Source of the DNA: an uncultured Spirochaetales bacterium
GTDB lineage: Bacteria > UBP6 > UBA1177
DNA length: 6,877 nt
Reading direction: 5' to 3'
NCBI GenBank assembly: GCA_902780365.1
Contig: CACZFE010000120.1
Location: 1 to 6,877 of the forward strand
Shown here: positions 1 to 5,809 of the stretch, one piece after another
Layout of the letters: each line of letters begins with the position of its first letter
Numbering within the stretch: position 1 is the first letter of the stretch
Position numbers and translations under genes: made by a program
The notes under the pieces: generated by a model
Database searches by the model: none
Seen by the model: only the letters and a program-made list of their open reading frames with translations
Told to the model about the DNA's origin: nothing

Positions 1-1
1 C

Positions 2-457
2 CTGGAAGACAAGAGCGGGAGCTGGGAGCTGGCTCTCTTCGGCAAGGACCACGAGGCCTTCATGAGCTACATGCAGCCGAATTCGGCCCTGTATATCGAA
101 GGGGAGATCGACGAGAAATACTTCCTCAAGCCGGAGGAGCGGGCACAGGGGAAAACGGTCCCGTATGCCTTCAAGGTCCGGAAAGTGAGCCTGCTCGGCA
201 ATGTGACCGACGAACTGCTGAAGGGTTTTTCCATCGACCTGGAGACGCCGATGCTCACGCCGGAATTCCGCAAGGACCTTGTCCGCGTCGTGAAGCGGCA
301 CAAGGGCAATATCCCGCTGACCTTCTATGTGTACGATCCCGGGACAAAGTACCGGATCCAGTTCTATTCCAAGAAGTTCCAGGTCGCCGTGTCCACGGAT
401 TTCATCCAGGACCTCGCCACGGCGGGCATTCACAGGTATGAGATTCAGAAGAAGTAG
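2..457 (+). CDS. dnaE: DNA polymerase III subunit alpha, C-terminal part (5' truncated by window edge)
   Basis: This is the last 151 codons of a replicative DNA polymerase III alpha subunit; the rest lies outside the window. The open frame runs without a stop from the left edge, so the first ATG inside it (62) is internal. The visible part starts in the OB-fold region that follows the catalytic core: a 'LEDKSGSWELALFGKDHEAF' stretch, then 'LYIEGEIDEKYF'. In DnaE this OB fold contacts single-stranded DNA. The remaining ~80 residues are the C-terminal tail that in DnaE contacts the clamp and clamp-loader side of the holoenzyme. The phrase pattern fits Bacteroidota DnaE. The protein is cytoplasmic and essential for replication. 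The frame stops at TAG 455-457, four bases before the next start, so the two genes may be cotranscribed. I am sure of the family and less sure of the exact C-terminal domain assignment. Confidence 0.85.
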   Translation: MEDKSGSWELALFGKDHEAFMSYMQPNSALYIEGEIDEKYFLKPEERAQGKTVPYAFKVRKVSLLGNVTDELLKGFSIDLETPMLTPEFRKDLVRVVKRHKGNIPLTFYVYDPGTKYRIQFYSKKFQVAVSTDFIQDLATAGIHRYEIQKK

Positions 458-461
458 CGCC

Positions 462-1403
462 ATGAGAAGGATCCTGCTGCCGCTCTGTCTTGCCCTCGGC
501 CTGGTTGCCTGCCGGGCCGGAAAGCCGGCCGCGCTCCGCGAGGCGGAAAGCCTCCTGCCGGAGCGGCCGGACAGCGCCCTGGTCGTGCTGGACGGCGTTT
601 GCCGGGACAGCCTCGCAACCGACCGCGCCCGGGCGGAATACGACTACCTGGAAGCCCTGGCTTTCTATACGGAGTATTTCTTCCTGGACACGGCACAGGA
701 GCTTGCGCTCGCGCAGGCATGTGTCTTCTTTGAAAAGAACGGGCCTGCGGTCGAGCGCATGCACGCGTGGGAACTGCTTAGCACCGTGCAGAGTGCGTCC
801 GGGCGCCACGCGGCGGGGCTCGCTTCGCTCCGGCGGGCCGGCGCCGCCGCCCGCGAGGCTGAAGCGGCCCGCATGCGGAGCGGCCTGCTGCTCCTCCTGC
901 TGGTCGCGATCCTCGCCACGTTGATCCTTTATTTCTGGGCGCGGAAGTCCCAGATTGACAAGCAACTCGCGGAAGAGAAGGCGGAAAACGACCGCCTGAT
1001 GGCCGTGGCGGAGGACCTGCAGGCCCGCCTGTCGCGGAAGGCCGCCGCGCCGCTCGGCGGGCGGGACGTGCTGGACCGCCTCTGCGAGCAGTATTACGTC
1101 TATGAGGGGACGGACAATCTCCAGCCGAAGATCCTGAAGGAAGTCCGGAGCCTCGTCGAGGGGCTGCGCCGCGATCCGAAGGTCCAGAAGGACCTCGAGC
1201 GCGCGCTCGACGAGTCGGCCGACGGCGTGATGACCCGCCTGCGTGCCGCCTTCCCGAAATGGAAGGAAGAGGATTTTCTGCTGTACTGTTTCACGGCCTC
1301 CGGCTTCTCCTCGACCACCATCGCTGCCCTCCTGGAGAAAGACAAACCCTATGTGTACAACCGCCTCTACCGGCTCAAGGGACTTGCGCTGCGGTGCTGT
1401 TAG
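462..1403 (+). CDS. Membrane-anchored lipoprotein regulator: short helical N-terminus, TM helix, coiled coil, HTH-like C-terminus
   Basis: This 313-aa protein resembles the Bacteroidales 'tetratricopeptide repeat' putative transcriptional regulators; its function is not established. A lipoprotein signal peptide ends in LVAC (Cys17). Residues ~20-135 are helical and TPR-like, including a 'REAESLLPERPDSALVVLD' start that is typical of the family. A hydrophobic helix spans ~141-159, followed by charged RKSQIDK and a coiled coil to ~192. The conserved C-terminal domain (~203-307) contains 'LCEQYYVYEGTDNLQPK' and then 'FTASGFSSTTIAALL ... YNRLYRLK' (277-306), which looks like a LuxR-type helix-turn-helix. 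It may pass an envelope signal to cytoplasmic DNA. The sensor part is short: relatives as I recall them carry several more TPRs, so this may be an internally shortened form. It also ends soon after the HTH-like segment (KGLALRCC). An in-frame ATG at 438 overlapping dnaE is an alternative start; 462 gives the neater signal peptide. Confidence 0.7.
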   Translation: MRRILLPLCLALGLVACRAGKPAALREAESLLPERPDSALVVLDGVCRDSLATDRARAEYDYLEALAFYTEYFFLDTAQELALAQACVFFEKNGPAVERMHAWELLSTVQSASGRHAAGLASLRRAGAAAREAEAARMRSGLLLLLLVAILATLILYFWARKSQIDKQLAEEKAENDRLMAVAEDLQARLSRKAAAPLGGRDVLDRLCEQYYVYEGTDNLQPKILKEVRSLVEGLRRDPKVQKDLERALDESADGVMTRLRAAFPKWKEEDFLLYCFTASGFSSTTIAALLEKDKPYVYNRLYRLKGLALRCC

Positions 1404-1431
1404 AAACAGCTGATTGTTAACGATTTACGAA

Positions 1432-1466
1432 AAACGCGTGCGAGATTTGTCCGGCGCGTTTCTTTG
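1432..1466 (+). terminator. Weak hairpin after the regulator gene (possible terminator)
   Basis: AAACGCG at 1432-1438 pairs with CGCGTTT at 1455-1461 (7 bp, 16-nt loop), followed by a short T-rich stretch (TCTTTGG). It begins 28 bases after the regulator's stop and overlaps the -33 element of the tonB promoter. The stem is short, the loop is large and the T-run is interrupted, so termination would be partial at best. Confidence 0.3.
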
Positions 1467-1494
1467 GTGGTGCGGAAAAGGCGCCGTACCTTTG
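1463..1494 (+). promoter_or_regulatory. Bacteroidota-type promoter for tonB (TTTG / TACCTTTG)
   Basis: TTTG at 1463-1466 and TACCTTTG at 1487-1494 are separated by 20 bases. This matches the Bacteroidota housekeeping promoter (-33 TTTG or TTG, -7 TAnnTTTG). Transcription would start near 1500, leaving an A/T-rich leader of about 27 nt before the ATG at 1527. The element places the left half of the window in Bacteroidota and shows that tonB has its own transcript. Confidence 0.75.
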
Positions 1495-1526
1495 TATCGT
1501 AAAAGTTTATCTAAAAACCGCACGTT

Positions 1527-2219
1527 ATGGAAATCAAGAAGAGCGAGAAAGCCAGCCTTGAAAACAAGAAGCTGCTTTTCACCGAGATCGGTCTCGTCGC
1601 CGCCCTCCTCGTCACCTGGGGTGCTTTCGAGTACTCCTCCAAGGATGCGCAGGTAGCGGTCCTCGAGGACACGACCCAAATCGACGACGTCGAAGAAATC
1701 GTCGCCCTGCAGCAGGAGACCCCTCCGCCGCCGCCCGAGGCCCCGAACATCCCGGTCCTTTCCGACCAGATCGACATCGTCGATGACGAAATCAAGGTCG
1801 ATGACCTGTTCGTCTCCCTGGAAGACGACGCCAACACCGGTGTCGAAATCATGGACTACCGCGAAGAGGAAGTCCAGGAAGAGGAAGTAGAGGAGGAAGC
1901 CATTCCGTTCCAGCTCGTTGAAGAGAAGCCGTCCTTCAACGGCGGCGATGCCAACGAGTTCTCGAAGTGGGTCAACTCCAAGCTCGTCTATCCGGAAATC
2001 GCCAAGGAAAACGGTGTCCAGGGCCGCGTTACCCTCCAGTTCACCGTGGAGGCGGACGGGCGCGTGACCAACGTCAAGGTGCTCCGCGGCGTCGATGACT
2101 CCCTGGACAAGGAGGCCGTCCGCGTCGTTTCCAGCTCCCCGAAGTGGAAACCCGGCAAGCAGCGTGACCGCGCCGTCAAGGTTACCTACACCTTCCCGGT
2201 GATCTTCCAGCTCCGCTAA
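1527..2219 (+). CDS. TonB-family energy transducer
   Basis: This 230-aa inner-membrane protein carries proton-motive-force energy from an ExbBD-type motor to TonB-dependent outer-membrane transporters. Residues 1-17 are basic and cytoplasmic, and one transmembrane helix spans ~18-35 (FTEIGLVAALLVTWGAF). A periplasmic linker with a proline run (PPPPPEAPNIP, 66-76) and a very acidic stretch (~80-125) follows. The TonB C-terminal domain covers ~145-230: 'KLVYPEIAKENGVQGRVTLQ' (152-171), then VEADGRVTNVKVLRG and the closing WKPGKQRDRAVKVTYTFPV. The order and length are typical of Bacteroidota TonB paralogues. I give no symbol because these genomes carry many. The start is fixed by its place ~27 nt downstream of the promoter. 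There is no Shine-Dalgarno, only an A-rich leader. ExbB and ExbD are not in the window, so the gene stands alone. The strong hairpin at 2246-2286 ends the transcript. Confidence 0.9.
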   Translation: MEIKKSEKASLENKKLLFTEIGLVAALLVTWGAFEYSSKDAQVAVLEDTTQIDDVEEIVALQQETPPPPPEAPNIPVLSDQIDIVDDEIKVDDLFVSLEDDANTGVEIMDYREEEVQEEEVEEEAIPFQLVEEKPSFNGGDANEFSKWVNSKLVYPEIAKENGVQGRVTLQFTVEADGRVTNVKVLRGVDDSLDKEAVRVVSSSPKWKPGKQRDRAVKVTYTFPVIFQLR

Positions 2220-2245
2220 AGCGGCGGAAGGAAAAGAACAAATCG

Positions 2246-2286
2246 GAGTGACCAGAGTCCCGTTGACTTTGGTCACTCTCTTTTTT
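2246..2286 (+). terminator. Strong intrinsic terminator after tonB
   Basis: A 14-bp stem forms between 2246-2259 and 2265-2278 (GAGTGACCAGAGTC against GACTTTGGTCACTC, with one G-U pair) around a 5-nt CCGTT loop. CTCTTTTTT follows directly (2278-2286). It lies 26 bases downstream of the tonB stop and is a textbook Rho-independent terminator on the plus strand. Confidence 0.9.
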
Positions 2287-2311
2287 GTATGGGTATGGAG
2301 AAGGAAAACAA

Positions 2312-2344
2312 AAAAGAGGGAGACCGGGCTGGTCCCCCTCTTTT
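2312..2344 (-). terminator. Intrinsic terminator for the leftward lipoprotein operon
   Basis: A 13-pair stem between 2312-2325 and 2331-2344 (AAAAGAGGG.GACC against GGTC.CCCTCTTTT) has a single A-C mismatch (2321/2335) and a 5-nt loop. On the minus strand the stem runs into TTTTTTGTTTT, so it ends leftward transcription about 20 bases past the stop at 2365. With the neighbouring plus-strand terminator it forms a two-sided barrier between convergent genes. Confidence 0.8.
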
Positions 2345-2364
2345 GGGCTGTCGCGGCGGAGCCG

Positions 2365-5300
2365 CTACTCCGCGTTGCGGACACAACGGACGTAAATTTT
2401 GTCATTTGTACTTCTGTAGGATATTGCGGCACTGGAAAATATGACACACCATGCGTTATTTGTATTTTCCGGTACAAGGGATGAAGACCACAATACGCTT
2501 TTATCACCAAGTTTACCATATTCTCCGTAAGAGTTGATTGGGCAGGAATCCTGAGCCCAACATCCCAAAAACAGACAATCATCCGTCAATCCTACGGAGC
2601 CGCCGCTTTCAGTGCTTGAGCAATTTTGAATAAGAGTCCTTAGTTCGCTGATCGTCGGCATACGCCAATCTGAAAATCCTGATTCTGAAAGTTCAGCACA
2701 GTATGATTCTGCTACTTCCAAAGTCATTGTTTCAGATGGTTTTTCTGACCACATCAGACCGCTTTCAGAATCATAATACGGTGCAGGAATACACTGCGTT
2801 TCATACCACAGATAATCTGAATCGCATTTGAAACTGCAATTTGCTCCGGAACCAGTGTAACCTGTTGTCGCTGCCGGAAGCCACTCTTCTCCGTTCCAAG
2901 TCTGTTCTACGCTGGTTATATAACTCCAGTTCGCATGTTCAGGTAGTCCTGAGCAATTTTCAATGCGCTTCATGGAAGAACTTACGCATCGCACAAAGTA
3001 AGGATCTCCCAAACGGGCAGACCATGCTATATCGCCTGAATCAAAAGATACCGTCCAGTATGCACCGCTGTAGTCTTGTAGTTGTGATGATGACCAGAGC
3101 CTGTCTTTATCCCCTAATATGCTGTGTTGTTCGTTCGTATCAGATAAATCGGAATGACAAGCGGAATTTAGACAGGATGCTGCAAGACAGGAATCTTTAA
3201 CTTCGCATATTCCGCCGGCAGTTGTCGCAGCATTGTTTATGATAAGCGTTTTGAGTTCACTGATGGTTGGCAGATGCCATTTATAACCGTTCAAATGGAG
3301 GTTATTACAGTATGAAGATGCTGATTGCCAAGTTAGGCTGGATGTTGATTTTGCAGACCAGACTAAACCGTTTCCTGAGTCTTCGTAAGGAATTTTGTTG
3401 CAGAAACCATCATTCCATTCATAATCAGAAGGGCATTCAATACAGGAAGTTCCGTTCGACTTGTATCCTGAATCGCATTGAAACCAGCATTGATCTGGAT
3501 TTGCCGTTTCGTTATATGACCCTGTTGAGCTCGGGAACCACGAATAGCCGTTCCATGTCTGGGTTATGGTTGATTCTGTTGTGTTCCATGTTGCATGTTC
3601 GGGCAATTCTGTGCATTCCGTTGTTTGCGTCGGTGAGATTTCGCAACTTTCACCATTCCAGAAATAGCCTTGTTCGCAGTTCGATCTGACACAGCGTACC
3701 AACGAATAAGATGAGGAAGAAGATGAATAAACACTGCCTGCAGATACTACCCAACGGTATTTTGAATTTTCTTCAAGAGTAGATGCCGATGCGAATCCAG
3801 TAATTTCTGTTTCTCCAAATTTACTGTATTTACCGTCATAAGGAGCGTTGATAGGAATTGTTTCACAAGAGCAGGAATCTTCGGTCGGCATGCATGTCGA
3901 TGAAAGGCAGTTGTCAGTAACGCTGCATGAACCTCCGGTAACTGTTTTAGGACAGTTTTGTATAAGTGTCCGAAGCTCGTTTATCGTCGGCAGTCTCCAG
4001 TCGTCATAACCGCCTTCTGAAAGTTCGGCACAATATGATTCCACAGTGTTGTTCTGCATGCTCCGATTTGATTTTTTCGACCACATCAGATTTGTTGTTG
4101 AATCATAGTACGGAGTCTTTACGCATAAACTTCCTGTCCATTCATAATCAGGTTTGCATTTAAAACGGCAGAACTTTGAACTTTCGTTTTCATCGTAAGC
4201 TATCGTAGTAGAAGGACTCCACGAATAGCCGTTCCAAGTCTGTGTTATGCTTGAAACCGAGTTCCAGACAGCGTTTTCCGGCAGACCTTGGCACTCTGTT
4301 GTTTTCGTCGGAGCAGCTTCGCAACTCTCTCCGTTCCAAAAATAGCCTGATTCGCAGTTGGGTCTTACGCAATGAAGAGAGTAGTTTTCTGATTTGTGCC
4401 CTTTATATATGGAGGCTATGCCTAAATTAGCACCCCACATATAATCAGGATGATCAGAAAGAGTAGACGATGACCAAAGGAATAGATATTCGCCTAATTT
4501 GTTGTATTCAGAGTCATTTTTTCCGCTGAGCACTCCTTTTTTTGCATAAAGACAGGATTCGCATGTTTCTTGTGAATAGCAGCCTGACTCTAGGCAATTT
4601 GCAGAGACAGCGCATGATCCGCCGGGCATGGATTCGCTGCATTCTAAAAAGAGTGTCTTTAGTTCATCAATAGTCGGCAGATGCCAGTCGTCATATCCGC
4701 CGTAAGAGAGAGTGTCGCAGAAAATGAGAGCATTTTCCCATTTTCTTGCAGAGTTTTTATAACTCCAGATCAAACCGCTTGTTTCATCTACATACGGAAA
4801 ACTTTTCTCTTTGCATTGGGAGTTAACCCACTCATATCCGTTTTTGCATTTGAAGCGGCATTCGTTCGGATCAGGTTCTTCGTTGTAAGTTCCGCCTGCG
4901 AACGGAGACCAGCTCGAACCGTTCCATGTCTGATAGACTGTCGTATATACATTCCAATTCGCATTTTGCGGAAGATTGCCGCAGTCTACTCTTTTGGCAT
5001 TCGGAGCACATATTAAACTGTTCCATGCATAGTTCGTTTTGCATTCGCAATAATATTCCCCGCTTGCTGTTTGTTTGCAGACTCCGGTAGAATTTGCCAT
5101 TTCTCCGCATTTCGCGCAGGGATCTTCAACTATATCGGCATCGCTATCATCATCCGGTAAATCGTCGGAATCGTTATCTGCGTCATCGGTCGGTTCGCTG
5201 TCAGCGTCATCGTCACTTGGTTCGGGCGTAGAATCCGCATCGTCAGTCGGTTCGCTGTCAGCATCATCATCACTTAGTTCGGGTGTGGAATCAGCATCGT

Positions 5301-5793
5301 CGGTTGGCTCAGTGTCAGCATCGGCATCATTAGGTTCCGGAGTAGAATCCGCGTCATCAGTCGGTTCGCTGTCGGCATCGTCGTCACTTGGTTCCGGCTG
5401 GGAATCTGCATCATCCGTCGGATCAGTGTCTGCATCGTTATCATTAGGTTCGGGTTGGGAATCTGCATCATCTGTCGGATCAGTGTCCACATCATCGTCA
5501 TTTGGTTCGGGCGTAGAATCAGCATCGTCGGTCGGTTCGCTGTCAGCATCATCGTCATTTGGTTCGGGCATAGAATCTGTATCGTCGGTCGGCTCGGTGT
5601 CCACATCATCATCACTGGGTTCAGGTGTAGAATCTGCGTCATCAACCGGAGCACTATCCGTATCATCAACAGAAGCTGTGTCAGAATCATCTGTAGGAAT
5701 ATCGGGAATGTCGTTGTCGCTGATCGTTTCGTTTTTGCCGCCGCACGATGCAAACAGCATGAAAATTAATGTAAGAAACAGGATTCTTTTCAT
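2365..5793 (-). CDS. Large surface lipoprotein: Asp-rich stalk, EGF-like module, four linker + DUF1566 (Lcl C-terminal-like) units
   Basis: This 1142-aa protein has a lipoprotein signal peptide with lipobox FASC (Cys17, then GG) and is probably outer-membrane anchored and surface exposed. Residues ~25-225 form an acidic, disordered-looking stalk containing eight exact 19-residue repeats (51-202). Residues 226-262 form an EGF-like six-Cys module (C-x2-C-x9-C-x9-C-x-C-x10-C). Four copies follow of a Cys-linker with 'QTWNG' plus a DUF1566 domain, at about 333-476, 560-703, 801-937 and 1005-1139. Each DUF1566 copy shows the family's hallmarks: [GN]L[IMV]WS, a W[HR][LM]PTI.EL..L motif, and a closing CV. 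DUF1566 occurs in the glycan-binding C-terminus of Legionella Lcl, so adhesion or ligand binding is a reasonable but unproven guess. The start is supported by GGGAGGTG 5 bases upstream. It is the second gene of a leftward pair. The last few codons are GC-rich, unlike the body of the gene, and may not be native. Confidence 0.85.
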   Translation of the reverse strand: MKRILFLTLIFMLFASCGGKNETISDNDIPDIPTDDSDTASVDDTDSAPVDDADSTPEPSDDDVDTEPTDDTDSMPEPNDDDADSEPTDDADSTPEPNDDDVDTDPTDDADSQPEPNDNDADTDPTDDADSQPEPSDDDADSEPTDDADSTPEPNDADADTEPTDDADSTPELSDDDADSEPTDDADSTPEPSDDDADSEPTDDADNDSDDLPDDDSDADIVEDPCAKCGEMANSTGVCKQTASGEYYCECKTNYAWNSLICAPNAKRVDCGNLPQNANWNVYTTVYQTWNGSSWSPFAGGTYNEEPDPNECRFKCKNGYEWVNSQCKEKSFPYVDETSGLIWSYKNSARKWENALIFCDTLSYGGYDDWHLPTIDELKTLFLECSESMPGGSCAVSANCLESGCYSQETCESCLYAKKGVLSGKNDSEYNKLGEYLFLWSSSTLSDHPDYMWGANLGIASIYKGHKSENYSLHCVRPNCESGYFWNGESCEAAPTKTTECQGLPENAVWNSVSSITQTWNGYSWSPSTTIAYDENESSKFCRFKCKPDYEWTGSLCVKTPYYDSTTNLMWSKKSNRSMQNNTVESYCAELSEGGYDDWRLPTINELRTLIQNCPKTVTGGSCSVTDNCLSSTCMPTEDSCSCETIPINAPYDGKYSKFGETEITGFASASTLEENSKYRWVVSAGSVYSSSSSSYSLVRCVRSNCEQGYFWNGESCEISPTQTTECTELPEHATWNTTESTITQTWNGYSWFPSSTGSYNETANPDQCWFQCDSGYKSNGTSCIECPSDYEWNDGFCNKIPYEDSGNGLVWSAKSTSSLTWQSASSYCNNLHLNGYKWHLPTISELKTLIINNAATTAGGICEVKDSCLAASCLNSACHSDLSDTNEQHSILGDKDRLWSSSQLQDYSGAYWTVSFDSGDIAWSARLGDPYFVRCVSSSMKRIENCSGLPEHANWSYITSVEQTWNGEEWLPAATTGYTGSGANCSFKCDSDYLWYETQCIPAPYYDSESGLMWSEKPSETMTLEVAESYCAELSESGFSDWRMPTISELRTLIQNCSSTESGGSVGLTDDCLFLGCWAQDSCPINSYGEYGKLGDKSVLWSSSLVPENTNNAWCVIFSSAAISYRSTNDKIYVRCVRNAE
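2377..4986 (-). repeat. Four-copy linker + DUF1566 coding array
   Basis: Four diverged units, each roughly 580-700 bases, encode a Cys-linker and a DUF1566 domain. Approximate spans in gene order are 4986-4366, 4356-3685, 3678-2983 and 2955-2377. All linkers keep QTWNG followed by a W-x-P turn. The units differ in telling ways. Copy 2 has FASAST where the others have LWSSS. Copy 3 lacks one residue in the GYDDW motif (GYKW) and has an extra Cys pair in its linker. Copy 4 lacks the 'GYFWNGESC' sub-module before its linker and has GGSV where copies 1 and 2 have GGSC. Copies 2 and 3 share the longest near-identical DNA, around 'gaatagccgttcca' at 3542 and 4222. This looks like old internal duplication. 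Confidence 0.8.
5188..5643 (-). repeat. Tandem array, 8 x 57 bp, coding a 19-residue Asp-rich repeat
   Basis: Residues 51-202 of the long lipoprotein are eight consecutive 19-residue units of the form DDADSTPEPSDDDADSEPT with no insertion or deletion. Variation is limited to a few sites (T/Q/M at position 6, S/N at 10, A/V at 14, S/T at 16, E/D at 17, with single exceptions). Third codon positions differ between units, so the array is not a recent copy error. A degenerate half-unit precedes it and an acidic tail follows. It forms an extended, highly negative stalk between the lipid anchor and the folded modules. Whether the closely spaced Asp residues bind calcium cannot be told from sequence. 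Confidence 0.9.
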
Positions 5794-5797
5794 GATT

Positions 5798-5805
5798 CAC
5801 CTCCC
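5798..5805 (-). promoter_or_regulatory. Shine-Dalgarno of the large lipoprotein gene
   Basis: On the minus strand GGGAGGTG ends 4 bases before the ATG at 5793. It sits wholly inside the 16-bp gap after the upstream gene's stop and decides the start. Its strength contrasts with the left-hand genes, which have none. Confidence 0.8.
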
Positions 5806-5809
5806 AATT

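Noticed and set aside
402..965. Minus-strand 187-codon frame opposite the regulator gene
   Set aside because: This is a GC-rich antisense frame with Arg/Pro/Gly-heavy composition and no start context. The plus-strand protein has clear domains.
1414..1656. Plus-strand 80-codon frame across the tonB promoter
   Set aside because: It covers the promoter and overlaps the first 130 bases of tonB in another frame. The predicted peptide is basic and featureless.
2353..2365. GCGGC-GGA-GCCGC hairpin at the end of the long lipoprotein gene
   Set aside because: The 5-bp stem with a 3-nt loop has no T-run and overlaps the stop codon. It is likely chance in GC-rich DNA.
1425..2582. Minus-strand 385-codon open frame opposite tonB
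   Set aside because: It is a shadow of the GC-rich tonB gene and crosses two terminators and the end of the long lipoprotein gene. Its protein has no domain or signal peptide.
5188..5643. CRISPR-like regular repeats
   Set aside because: The 57-bp units are contiguous with no spacers and keep one reading frame, so this is a protein-coding tandem repeat.
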